Counted from the stretch's first letter, positions 24,269 through 33,557 are shown. The stretch is 64,000 nt of DNA from Periconia sp. R9002 (GCA_023627715.1 JAMAHW010000035.1:248001-312000), one strand, 5' to 3'. Made by a program: numbers and translations. The notes: generated by a model not told the origin, from the letters alone.

Positions 24269-26055
24269 ATGACACACGCCTTCGTCAGACTCTTTGGCGA
24301 TGCGCCAGCGAACCGGACTGCGCATTGGCGGCCCCCGCCAGACTACCGAGGGTCCTTCAATATCCTATCATCTTGCGTTCTCACTTTAGGCCTCTGTATC
24401 TGGACAGCGGTGCACCTCAATGTTCCGAAGCACAACCCAAAACGGCATAAGAGTGCATGGGATCCGAGGGGATGGCTAAGCTCGCAGCAGCTGCGTAAGA
24501 TAAAATCGCTTGTGCTGGGGCTTTTGGCACCAGAACTGGCATGTTGCAGCATTTTAACCATAGAGCATACGCTGACTAGTTATCTAAGGTTGCTTTCAAT
24601 GCCTGGACACAGTTACAACGGGCTCGGCGGCTTACTCAAGCCATGGAGAAGCTCTTGGCGTTCGATGAAGGCTCAAAACCCAATGCAGCGCGCCCGCAAG
24701 ACGATGTCGAGGTTGCAGCAGCCACCGCACTCGACCCAGAGACTAGTTCTCGTTCGAAGGTTAACACTGTGCCATCGAGACGGCATCCCTGGACGATAAC
24801 ACATAGCTTCTTTGCGATGATGGGGGGCTTTGCGGTGGACATGTCGGAACTCCCTGAAAATGAAAAGTACCTTCATGGCTCTGACGAGCGCGTTTTGCTA
24901 CCAGGCGCAGCTATTCTGCATCTCGCAGATGTGCGTCGCGAGCTAGTTCCAGACATTTCACTTGCAGCGATCCAAGATAAGAGCAAAGCCAATAGCCTCG
25001 CCAAAGCTATAGTGTGTGTCCAGACAGTCTGGTTCAGTATCCAGACGATATATCGTCTCGCGACCGGGTACCCAATCTCCTTGCTTGAGCTTAACACCCT
25101 AGGGCATGCCCTCTGCGCGGTCTTCGTTTATTGTTGCTGGTGGGATAAGCCATTTGATGTTGAGGAGCCGCACGTTGTGACTAAAGATGGAATCCACGAT
25201 TGGTGCGCATTGATGATGGTTGAGGGGGAACGTGGTGTCTTCCAGGACGTCAGGTGGTGGCAACCGGATGAAGGCCACATGTTTTGGGTTGGAATCAAGG
25301 ACCAGAAGGTTGGTCTCAATGACGTTTTCCCGGAGGTCATCGATGGGGAAACGGGTTCCGGCCTTTACGGAGTTGTAGAAGTCGTGCGTCAACCCGATAT
25401 ACCTTACACCGCGAAAGACCGACGGAGATTTAATCGGGCTGCTGTTGCTGCGGTTCAACGCCACGTCGCGCTGCCGTTGTCGGATCGGGATGACGACACG
25501 CTTCCTCGGGGTACGCCATGGAAAGTAAAAGATAGGGCACCGAGAGGTCGCATACGCAACTCTCATCCGTTATCAGAGTACCTCAGCCTTGCAGCTCTAT
25601 GGACACCAAAAGCAGAGCGGACCAAGGAACAGACTAGAGAAGGTTTCAAGGTGTTGTTTGGCTTCGTTCTAGCTGGACTCGTGTATGGTGGGCTACATGA
25701 GCTCGCTTGGCGTGCGCCTTTCGTAACCCGCCTCCAGATGACACTTTGGCGGCTTTCTGCTACAACCCTCACGGTCTCCGGCGCATTTGTCACGCTCCTC
25801 GTCCTGATTTCCTGGCTTATTAGCCAAGGGAATGATCGGTTTGAAAATCACCCAGGTTCGCTTTACGAACGTGTCTGGTTATTTGGGGCGCTAGGCGTGT
25901 TGTCTGGAGTGTCTTTTCTCGTATGGTTGGGAGCCTGCCTATACTTATTCTCTCGAGTATATCTCGTCGTTGAATGTTTCCTTTCTCTGGCGTATCTACC
26001 TGATGCGGTCTTTCAGCAGCCTCGTTGGAACGGCTATTTTCCTCACATCGGTTGA
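24269..26055 (+). CDS. Fungal polytopic membrane protein of unknown function
   Basis: Exons 24269-24538 and 24589-26055 give 578 residues. The intron (24539-24588) appears to use a GC donor (CTG/GCATGT) and ends CTAAG. Joining there restores the conserved GLLAPELVAFNAW. At least five hydrophobic segments are visible: one near the N-terminus, two around TVWFSIQTIYR and ALCAVFVYCCWW, and three to four at the C-terminus. The pattern (APEL motif, TITHSFFAMMGGF, WWDKP) matches a large, uncharacterised family abundant in filamentous ascomycetes. It marks the last gene before the accessory island. I chose the ATG at 24269 because the frame upstream of it has no other ATG. Confidence 0.75.
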
Positions 26056-26273
26056 GTTGAGATGGTTACTTCCCAGTCCTTGGCGCGCTAACATCGGCGC
26101 CTTGCGCTGGCCCATGGAGGGCTTAGCGCGCCCGACTGCTGCCTTGCACTGGTCTGTACACGGCATAGTGTGTCATTGCTGCCTTTCAGGAGGCCAACAT
26201 CAACGACATATAAAAACAGTGGCAACCTGCGTGTAACGTACAAACCATCACACACATCGATTGCATTATCACA

Positions 26274-26990
26274 ATGGTGTCTACGCGCAGCCAACGAGTG
26301 CGGAGCGAGGCGGTGCCGGAACCTGCGAGATTACCCCCACCACAGCCACGACAACAGAAAAGGAAAAAGGTGGAGCCGGAGCTCCCAGCATCACCGAAAC
26401 GACCACGACATGACACCAATACACGCTGCCGCTTTCTTGAACTGCCTCGAGAGCTCCGAGACGAGATTTACAAACAAGTCATCTGGTCAGAGAGCTCAGT
26501 TACCTTGAATCAGCGGAATTTTGTCACGAAGACGGGCCTCGTCGGAACCAATAACCAAATCTGCGACGAGTTCCTGGATGCGGTCTTTTACTACTCCCCT
26601 GTAATTCACACGACCGTTCGCAATCACAACTTCGCGCACGTGGTGACCTTTTTGAATCGTCTCTCCGAGGCGCAGCTCGACAGGTTCAAATCTGAAGCCG
26701 CAAGAGAAGGGCAGCGCAAGCTTGGTCGCAAAATTTGCATTACGCTTACTTACTCGAATACCAAACAATCCACTCGACCACAACTCAACCGCTGGCTTGA
26801 TCGGTTTGATGATCCGAATCGAAGGGGGGCGGAGATTGAAATCGAGTATGTTCTTGATCGGGCTAGCTGGGGCAACGGTGGTTACAAGCAACGACCACGA
26901 TCTAGGGCAACGGCGGGAGAGAGAAGTTCAAGGGAGGTGACCAAGATGTGGATGGCGATGAGAACTGCAAGCCGTGGTTGGATGTTTTGA
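26274..26990 (+). CDS. 2EXR-type (F-box-like) fungal protein, C-terminus uncertain
   Basis: The open frame gives 238 residues. After a basic Pro-rich N-terminus (QQKRKKVEPELPASPKRPR) comes FLELPRELRDEIYKQVIW, the start motif of 2EXR/F-box-like proteins that are highly expanded in fungi. The function of these is mostly unknown. From about 26866 a second frame is open to 27041 and has more protein-like content (LDVLRDIYNFEIAKYLETRS), while the annotated frame turns Arg/Ser-rich. A 32-bp segment bounded by repeated GGCAACGG lies at the switch. Either the native frame was broken there or a short intron is used, so the 3' end is unsure. Confidence 0.6.
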   Translation: MVSTRSQRVRSEAVPEPARLPPPQPRQQKRKKVEPELPASPKRPRHDTNTRCRFLELPRELRDEIYKQVIWSESSVTLNQRNFVTKTGLVGTNNQICDEFLDAVFYYSPVIHTTVRNHNFAHVVTFLNRLSEAQLDRFKSEAAREGQRKLGRKICITLTYSNTKQSTRPQLNRWLDRFDDPNRRGAEIEIEYVLDRASWGNGGYKQRPRSRATAGERSSREVTKMWMAMRTASRGWMF

Positions 26991-27197
26991 GAGATATCTA
27001 CAACTTCGAGATAGCCAAGTACCTAGAAACCCGCTCTCTTGGGTAAGCAGGTCCAAGCTAGGACGACCCTTTTAGCTTGTGACAGCTATGTCGGACATGT
27101 ATTCATAATTCACTATACGAGAATAATATCACGTGCGCAACAGTTGCCTGTGTCGATACCCAGGGTAGCAATACTCTGTGAGGGTCAATTTCAAATT

Positions 27198-27764
27198 TCA
27201 TACGAGAATAAAGTCTTCAAAAGGCGCGTTTGGTTCTTGCGATTGTTGGGTGCTCCATGTTCGCGAGATGTGTTGCACTAGTGGGTGTGCTTTGCCACCT
27301 TGAAGATAGCATTCTCCAATAAACCGGAATTTCCAAGCTTCTGGATGAACCAGAAAGGGAATAATACTTCCAACAAAGGCACAAACGGTATCTCCAGCAC
27401 ATGCCTCCAGTGGGGCCAATCCGAGGTAATCACCAGTAGCCACATAAAATTTCCGGTTTCTGCATCGTGTCCGGATTGACTTCTGGTAAGACGAGTTGTG
27501 GCGAGCACGGTCAAATGCTGCAACGTTGTCTGCCATGTCTTGCATCTCGGAAAAATCAAAGTCTGCATCCATAGATATGGTGGATATGTATAGGGATTCT
27601 CGGATGCTCTTCTTGAGCTTTCCAGCATCAGCCGGAAGGGATTTCAAAGCCATCTGTCGCCATTGGTCAAATACAGTGTTCTTCCAGTCTGGTTCTAAGT
27701 AATTGGTCGTGCAACTATTACCAAGGAGTGTGATAGAAGTCAGCCTGATTCCTTTAAACTCCAC
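27198..27764 (-). pseudogene. C-terminal remnant of a heterokaryon-incompatibility (HET) protein
   Basis: The 188-residue frame matches only the C-terminal part of HET-domain proteins: a Cys/Arg segment (RTRCRNRKFYVATGDYLG), then LAPLEACAGDTVCAFVG, a hydrophobic PFLVHPE and FIGECYLQGG. That GxGP...GD.V....G...PF..R......GE.Y.HG pattern is the usual post-HET region. The HET domain itself, which should precede it by several hundred residues, is not found upstream (27765-28000). HET proteins trigger cell death between incompatible strains; this copy could not do so without its N-terminal domain. It may be a 5'-truncated pseudogene, or an expressed fragment starting at the in-frame ATG at 27764. 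Confidence 0.65.
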
Positions 27765-28025
27765 GGTATCGACAGATGTTTGGGTCTATTGAGGGAGACA
27801 CTTGGCATAGGCGTTGGAAGCAAAGGTATGGATGTGAAACTTCCAAGGTTGATGACGGTTGATATACATGGATGTGTTCTGTTGGAAGACAGATCACTGA
27901 TGAATTGATGAATTGATGTTTTGATAATAAGATTTTATTTTGTAGAGAAATTCACTGACCAGCCCAAATATAGGCAGAGAAATTGCCAGGGATAATAAAG
28001 GTGTTTAGACGATAGTTCGGTCCGG

Positions 28026-28670
28026 TCACACGTGTGTCCGGCTACCTTGGGACGGATGCTGCTTCTTCTGACTGCAGTTGATGAGATGCGCCAAGTGCTG
28101 GTTCATTGCTTTATCCAGCATTTTTCCAAAGTCGCCGTGAGATTTGGCAAGTTCCATATACGTCTCGCAGTTAATCGTCCTGGGCATTGCCAACACATCC
28201 ACTGCATTCCGAACAATCTGCCCGCAGAGTTCAGGAACGTGCTTGTAAATCGCTTTAATATCCGACTGGCTGATGCGACCTGCCGCCTTCTGGATGCGGC
28301 CACGAAGAATAATGTTGAGTCGAGCCGCCAGTGAATCATACTCCATGACCTCTGTCAGCTGATAAAGTTCGCAAAGGCCTGGGATGTCCATCCGATCAAT
28401 TTCGATCTTACAGTTCAGATCAGACTCGCCTGCATCTATGTACAAGGTAATCCCCCGAGCAGAAGTCACATTGCCGTTGGGTTCCAGCAAGAAAGCATCA
28501 CTGGACTGATGTTGCTTTCCAAGTCCTGTGTAACGGCTCAAAAGGGCGAAAGACAAGTCTCCGACTGCGATGGCCGTACCGTCATAATCGGTGGTGATCA
28601 GGACATGGACCTTCTTTCCAGAGTTCAGCTTTGCGGTTTCAACTGGATTGATTGTCGGCTTTGAGTTCAT
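28026..28670 (-). CDS. BTB/POZ-like protein of the island family, tail frame-shifted
   Basis: 214 residues. It aligns along its length with the 32.1 kb protein: AKLNSGKKVHVLITTD versus YKLKNGKKATILARVS, then a SLAARLNIILRGRI helix, and IKAIYKHVPELCGQIVRNAV...LAMPRTINCETYMELA versus IEGVYQAFPQFQNSLVKNVV...LLVPKVMNYQPYAEL. The beta-hairpin start, mid helices and DxxxL...L order suggest a BTB/POZ fold (moderate certainty). The frame stops at HPSQGSRTHV, before the shared tail, but the +1 frame reads VAGHTCDRTE, a relic of the tail motif NGxGLxTCDR. An indel has therefore removed the tail from the product. A weak TATA-like GGTATATC lies about 75 bp upstream. Confidence 0.65.
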   Translation of the reverse strand: MNSKPTINPVETAKLNSGKKVHVLITTDYDGTAIAVGDLSFALLSRYTGLGKQHQSSDAFLLEPNGNVTSARGITLYIDAGESDLNCKIEIDRMDIPGLCELYQLTEVMEYDSLAARLNIILRGRIQKAAGRISQSDIKAIYKHVPELCGQIVRNAVDVLAMPRTINCETYMELAKSHGDFGKMLDKAMNQHLAHLINCSQKKQHPSQGSRTHV

Positions 28671-29146
28671 TTTTGATTTATAGAGAGAAGGTCGTAAGAA
28701 TGAGTTGCGATGATCCGGGGAACCTAGGAAGCATTCTGCGCTTGATATACCTGGACTCGGTTTTTCATTGTGCAGAACATTGTTTGACCTTCAATTTTAT
28801 AGTCATTAGTCTGATGAACAATGGAAATGGCAATCGTTGGCTTCGCAAGCTGGGCCGCTAGTCACCGAGGTATTGAAAATGTGGTGCTGGCTAGTGGAAC
28901 GCGGAAGTTAGGCGGAAGTCGGGTGGTGGATGGTTTTGTTGGAAGAAATGACTCACTAACCCAAAAGCTCTCTACCTTCATGACATTTATTTACCTGTTT
29001 GTGTCTCAGTCAAGCATGCTTCCTCTACCTAAATACCGTGAATAACTTTGAATGATCGTGTGCGAAGACAAATACTCTTTCGGTGAATAATGAAAATAAG
29101 CCAGGCGAACTTTCTTCGTGAAAATTTGTTTTTTGTCGACGCTCTC
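28671..29146. other. Spacer with partial CATTGT/ACAATG elements
   Basis: Upstream of the 28 kb BTB-like gene. CATTGT occurs at about 28766 and again at about 28775, and ACAATGG follows at about 28816. These are the half-sites of the island promoter element but not in its usual N6 spacing. No gene seen. Confidence 0.4.
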
Positions 29147-30181
29147 CTAACCGAAAAATGTGGCCCACTCCGGCTTCGAGGTTTCGGAAGGTTTGTAACA
29201 CCTAAAATACCAAAACATTGGAAGGAAGAATATTCGCCAGAAGAAATCGAATACAAGGACATTTTTGTAATCACCCCTTCCAAAGACACAGACAAGCTCT
29301 CGGCTGAACGGGAAAATGTACAGCAGCCAGGAAGCAATAGTTGTAGCCATGGAGTAAAAAAAGCTGTATAGCGTGTACCTGTAATCCAAGCTATGTAAAA
29401 CAACCAGGATACCCAAAAGAAGCAAAATCAACGTAAGCGAGATTAGTTTCCGTAAGGGCAACGAAATGCTGAACCTTCTTTCTTGTACCAATATGAAAAT
29501 TGTATGGATGAAAATAGCGACAAAATGTCCTAGTAGTCGATACCCACGAAATCTGTATCGTTGGGTAAGGTCCCGATCAGGTTCTTTTGCTGCAAAATCA
29601 ACCCAGGCTAGCGAAGCAAGTTGTAGAAGCACAGCAACGCAACCTAATCCTTGATCCCACCTATCCGAGAAGATAATTTGTCGTTGATTTCTGGATATCA
29701 TTTGTTCTGGCCGAGCATGTTTGGCCATGTGGCAGAGAAAAAACCATACAAGGAATGAGGTGAAATAGCAATAGGCCCATATCTGTGACCAAAGGATTCC
29801 GGAGGACGCCGATAGCTTGATCAACGAATAGGCAATTCCGACTAGAAAAATACCAAAGCGGAAAATATGAGGGCATTCAGGTCCCAAGACTCCCCTGGAT
29901 CTGGTTTGGAGGTCGTATTTTCTATCCTCTAGGACATGTCGAGCCGCTGTAAACAGCGATTGGCGTGGTTGTAAGGCGTATTTGATGAACCGCGTTACAA
30001 GCACCAAGGTGTCAGCGACACAAACAAATGGTGAGCTTCTGAGATATATGCTACGTGAGGGCTCGAAGCCACAGATACTCCCGCATGGTTGGACCATTGT
30101 ATTGAGACCGATACTGAACAGTGACCAGTACAATTCTCCAGGGGCAAGTGTTATATTCGGGTTGCCGTTCATTTCTGACAT
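29147..30181 (-). CDS. Orphan polytopic membrane protein
   Basis: 344 residues in one exon. About eight hydrophobic segments can be drawn, for example FVCVADTLVLVTRFI, FRFGIFLVGIAYSLIKL, IWAYCYFTSFLVWFFL, VAVLLQLASLAWV, LLGHFVAIFIHTIFILV and ISLTLILLLLGILVVL. A cytosolic loop (LQPRQSLFTAARHVLEDRKY) is basic. I do not recognise the family and see no catalytic motif. It has the island's minus orientation but lacks the shared tail and has no intron. An inverted repeat ACATTGT...ACAATGT lies about 490 bp upstream of its ATG. Long, uniform membrane character supports a real protein rather than a chance frame. Confidence 0.6.
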   Translation of the reverse strand: MSEMNGNPNITLAPGELYWSLFSIGLNTMVQPCGSICGFEPSRSIYLRSSPFVCVADTLVLVTRFIKYALQPRQSLFTAARHVLEDRKYDLQTRSRGVLGPECPHIFRFGIFLVGIAYSLIKLSASSGILWSQIWAYCYFTSFLVWFFLCHMAKHARPEQMISRNQRQIIFSDRWDQGLGCVAVLLQLASLAWVDFAAKEPDRDLTQRYRFRGYRLLGHFVAIFIHTIFILVQERRFSISLPLRKLISLTLILLLLGILVVLHSLDYRYTLYSFFYSMATTIASWLLYIFPFSRELVCVFGRGDYKNVLVFDFFWRIFFLPMFWYFRCYKPSETSKPEWATFFG

Positions 30182-30719
30182 GATCGCCGCAAGGACTGTG
30201 TGTCCAGATCTGGATTTGAGCTCGATTCAATTTTGACTAACTTAGGACAGGCGTTGTATGGGTTGGCGATGGATTAACCGTTGGAGGACAGATAGGGCTT
30301 GATAAGAACGTTGTGTTGAAATAATTCAGCTGCCAAGCATGTTAGGCAGCAATTCAAAAATACGAAAGTGGTCCGAGATCTTAATTTGTTATACGCGAGG
30401 GAGGACGTTTGTCTTATCAAAATACGAACTGCGAGCTCAACTGTGATCGAGGACGTTGTGTGTATAGTCACGTCTAACTGGATACGTAAGGTGGGGGGCC
30501 AAGGCTGCCTAATTCTACATGCAGGTGGGGTAGATTTCAACCTTACCGCCTCGTTCGAGGCGAACAGTTTCGACAAGTGCCAATCAGAGCTAAAACTTTG
30601 CACACCCGGAAAACCTATCGAGTATTGGCTTGTAGTCACACCGCGAAAATCAGCTTTGTAGAAAACAACATTGTCTACAGTTGAGATACGGACACAATGT
30701 TCATATCGGTGCTCCCCAG
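30182..30719. other. Spacer with long opposing frames, no supported gene
   Basis: Two roughly 100-120-codon frames overlap on opposite strands (30274-30639 minus, 30368-30661 plus). Neither resembles a family I know and neither has splice or promoter signals that I can support. An inverted repeat ACATTGT...ACAATGT with a 20-bp spacer lies at 30669-30701. Confidence 0.4.
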
Positions 30720-31017
30720 AAAAACATGCCCCCCTCCCCTGGTCTGGCGTATGTTATTAAAATCAGTAAAAATTAGTGATTACATCACTCTACATGTACT
30801 TTACCTCATATTACATATACTCTGTATACTCTTATTAGCCCCCCTCCTTGTAAAACACCCTACGGTTGTCACTTTTAGGGTAAAGTATACTAAAATTTAA
30901 CATATATATACTATTTCTAACATCTGTATACTATTTCTAATAGGTTCTTACCTATTCTGATAAGCCCTCTCCTTCTTTTCACTTAGGCTAAGGGTAGGGG
31001 GGGGGGGCATGTTTTTT
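30720..31017. mobile_element. MITE-like element with C-rich terminal inverted repeats
   Basis: The left end reads AAAAACATGCCCCCCTCCCC (30720-30739). The right end is its near-perfect reverse complement, (T)AGGG...GGGCATGTTTTTT at about 30993-31017. The roughly 255 bp between them is very AT-rich and non-coding, with tandem TACTATTTCTAA-type repeats. Size, inverted ends and lack of coding fit a non-autonomous DNA transposon (MITE). I could not define a target-site duplication, so the exact ends and superfamily are open. Confidence 0.5.
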
Positions 31018-31360
31018 CGAAAACGACTATAACACCATACATCCCATGGCGCCAAGCGCTCGGTATAGACCTCGCCGTATCTGCTGTTCCCAACTGTAAC
31101 AGTACACTAACCCTCCTCGGGCTTATCCATCATTTCTATTCCTATTCCTCGCACAATTGCCCGGACTCTAGTAATTGTAAAATAATCCCTTGACCAAACA
31201 TATTTCGTTACATTACTTTTTATCGACAGCTTATCAAATTTTATCACCAGTTAATGAAGAATCAAATTGCATGTACTGTAAAAGTGTTGTATTATAACGA
31301 TGCGCGAACAAATTCTACCTAATAGTCTCTTGCGAATGGTTCTTTCCGAATAACTACGGG
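31018..31360. other. AT-rich spacer
   Basis: No coding frame or repeat family recognised between the MITE-like element and the truncated BTB-like copy. Confidence 0.4.
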
Positions 31361-31672
31361 CTATATCAAAAGACCTGTCCTAATTGTATTGCCCTTGCGG
31401 ACCTCGCGGTCACAAGTCCGGAGACCTCCACCATTGCTAGCTACGGGTATGGTCTTTGGGTTCAGGTTCTTCTTGGAACCACGGTGTTTCTTCTGTGCGG
31501 CTCTAGCCGCGTAGTACTTGTTGCCACAATCAATTCGGTGAGCCAGGGTATGACCCATAGCCTCATTTAGGTCAATTTGAAATGCAGGGTTTTGCGCAAC
31601 AAGTTCCACGTAGGGCTCATAATTCATTGCCTTTGGCATGAGCATGAGCTTGACTACATGCTCCATGACCAT
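31361..31672 (-). pseudogene. Truncated BTB-like protein, C-terminal half plus tail
   Basis: The 103-residue frame corresponds to the last 43% of the 32.1 kb protein: VVKLMLMPKAMNYEPYVELV, HRIDCGNKYYAARAAQKKHR, then the tail VASNGGGLRTCDREVRKG and RTGLLI. Similarity continues upstream of the ATG (EGLQTSS versus EGVYQAF) to an in-frame TGA near 31704. This is therefore a 5'-truncated copy rather than a native short gene. The tail has one change against the consensus (GNTIRTG for GEMTRTG). Immediately upstream lies a second, decayed tail (31729-31791), so a recombination junction probably formed here. Confidence 0.7.
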
Positions 31673-31728
31673 GGAAGAAGTTTGTAGACCTTCTCAGTGC
31701 ACAACCTTTTGAACTAACAGGCTGATAT

Positions 31729-31791
31729 GAGTTATTGCGGCCTTTCGAACTTCACGGCCATAGTTTCGGATACCGTAGCCATTACTAGTGA
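31729..31791 (-). pseudogene. Decayed copy of the shared tail
   Basis: Read on the minus strand, this segment gives VTSNGYGIRN then YGREVRKAAIT. Compare VASNGGGLRTCDREVRKGEMT of intact members. The invariant Cys and Asp of TCDR are lost, and no body precedes it: a TAG sits directly before the Val. It abuts the truncated BTB-like copy at 31361-31672. Confidence 0.55.
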
Positions 31792-32112
31792 CCTACACTG
31801 CATATAATCTCTGGCTCGGAATAGTGGTCATCATATATTTCTTAGCATAAAATTGGGGTTTCTTGCTAATGTTGATCAATGGGATGCTGCTCAATGAGCT
31901 GTTTACTTTGTCACCAATCAGAAAATAAGTCAATAGTATACAAGTTGAAAGAATCGTATTATAAGGACCCACACGTAAGGGAAATCGCCCTGAATGTGAT
32001 TTGAAAAATAATAACTCAATATATGAAAAAGGCCATAAGGTTCTTCAGCACCTTCACTGCCAGCAGCGTAGGCTATCTGACTCGAGCTCCGTCATGCCAG
32101 ATGCCTGCCCCT

Positions 32113-32820
32113 TTAGATGAGGAGACCGGTTCGCGTCATCTCCCCCTTGCGGACCTCGCGGTCGCAAGTCTGGAGACCTCCACCATTGCTAGCCACGTGA
32201 ATGGTCTTTGGCTTGAGGTTCTTGTATTTCTGGTAACCAGACTGCTGCTTCTGGGCGGCTCTAGCCGCATAGTACTTCTCACCGCATTCAATGCGATGTT
32301 TCAAGTGCTGTTGCACAGCTTGTTCTATGTCATTCTTGAATGACAACTCGGCGTAAGGCTGGTAATTCATGACTTTTGGTACCAGCAGTAGTTGTACGAC
32401 ATTCTTGACAAGGGAGTTTTGAAATTGAGGAAAGGCTTGATAAACGCCCTCAATTTCCTGCTTGCCAAGAAATTCGTGATGAATACGGCTATTGATGATC
32501 TTGTCAATGCGTTCCATCAAGGACGCATAGGCAAGATACTTTGCGACATCGTAAATGTCGCAGAGGTCGATGATGGAGAACTGGTGCAGCTTTTTCGAAC
32601 CGTCCTTCTCCCCAGCAGCCATGTACGTTAATACCCACCGAACACTGTTTGGGTGCCCGTCGATAACGTAACGGTCATTTTCACCTTTCGTTTTTGCCCA
32701 TCCAGAGTGATGGGTCAACAAAGTGATAGGAACACCCTCCATTGCTACAGTCACCTCACCCGACACACGGGCTAGTATGGTGGCTTTCTTGCCATTCTTA
32801 AGCTTGTACGCGGAGGTCAT
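32113..32820 (-). CDS. BTB/POZ-like protein ending in the shared island tail
   Basis: 235 residues from the ATG at 32820 (MTSAYKLKNGKKAT); an upstream in-frame ATG at 32952 lies above the TATA box and is unlikely to be transcribed. Order: a beta-hairpin start (ILARVSGEVTVAMEG), a loop with YVIDGHPNSVRWVLTYMAAG, a helix FSIIDLCDIYDVAKYLAYAS, then a second helical part (IEGVYQAFPQF...VVQLLLVPKVMN), a basic linker (KYYAARAAQKQQSG) and the tail NGGGLQTCDR...GEMTRTGLLI. The strand-helix pattern and DVAKYL suggest a BTB/POZ fold, usually a protein-protein interaction module. The tail is the same as in the CCHC genes. No intron. This is the intact reference copy of the BTB branch. Confidence 0.75.
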   Translation of the reverse strand: MTSAYKLKNGKKATILARVSGEVTVAMEGVPITLLTHHSGWAKTKGENDRYVIDGHPNSVRWVLTYMAAGEKDGSKKLHQFSIIDLCDIYDVAKYLAYASLMERIDKIINSRIHHEFLGKQEIEGVYQAFPQFQNSLVKNVVQLLLVPKVMNYQPYAELSFKNDIEQAVQQHLKHRIECGEKYYAARAAQKQQSGYQKYKNLKPKTIHVASNGGGLQTCDREVRKGEMTRTGLLI

Positions 32821-32930
32821 TGTGGTATCCGTTTGATTAGGATTTGTGCTTTTTGTGGTTGTTATTTGAGTGGTTTGTAGTGTTGAGTTGTGAGTTTTGT
32901 GGTATAAGACAGGAGCTGATCTGGAGTAGA

Positions 32931-33014
32931 TATATATACTTGTACGATGCACTTCAGACTATAACGTTGTGGAATGAGAAATGCAGAAAACATATACATT
33001 GTATTGGAACAATG
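32931..33014 (-). promoter_or_regulatory. TATA box plus CATTGT-N6-ACAATG palindrome
   Basis: The TATA-like run TATATATA at 32931-32938 lies about 110 bp upstream of the BTB-like ATG. The perfect inverted repeat CATTGTATTGGAACAATG is at 32997-33014, about 60 bp further up. The same pair is found upstream of the CCHC genes. Confidence 0.6.
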
Positions 33015-33380
33015 GACATCATTGATGTGGAGGATCTATGTCCTTGCTGTTTTGATCACATTGTTACATAGAACAATAATTGAAAGCAAGACCTTCCCGA
33101 AATGGCTGAGTGTGTTCGTGCCATCCTCCATCATTATCTGGTCGATCTGTAACGAGATAAAACGTCATGACGAGGGCGTTATAATGATCTCGATTCGACC
33201 ATCCAAGACGGGATTCTCCAGAAGATTATGAATTTGTAGGCCTCATAGAAATCGGGTAGATAAATGGTTTCGTTTCACGGGCATGTCTGGTCTTTCTCAC
33301 CCGCAGTCAATTACTGCAAGATCTAAATGATATGGGGGAATTCCCATTGACCATCAATCATTCATTGGTGAACTTTTTTT

Positions 33381-33557
33381 TTACGACGGAGTCAGCAGGA
33401 AATTGGCGACACCTTCCATGGCGACCCACGACTCGCCAGCCTTGCTGGCCAGAACTGTGACTATCTTCCCAGTTCCCAGCTTGGCGACTGCTGCCCGGCC
33501 CACGGGTATTGGTTGTCTGTTCTCTTTCTTGATCTCCAGAGCGGGATTTTTAAACAT
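33381..33557 (-). pseudogene. Solo N-terminus of a BTB-like island protein
   Basis: A 58-codon frame (start 33557, stop 33381). Its second half, AAVAKLGTGKIVTVLASKAG then WVAMEGVANFLLT, matches the first 30 residues of the 32.1 kb protein (KLKNGKKATILARVSGEVTVAMEGVPITLLT). It stops right after that hairpin, so neither the rest of the BTB-like fold nor the tail is present. No palindrome or clear TATA box is seen upstream. Most likely a 3'-truncated copy. Confidence 0.55.

Noticed and set aside
30274..30661. Overlapping frames of 121 and 97 codons on opposite strands
   Set aside because: At most one could be real. Neither shows a motif or a supporting signal; long frames of this kind occur by chance at this base composition.
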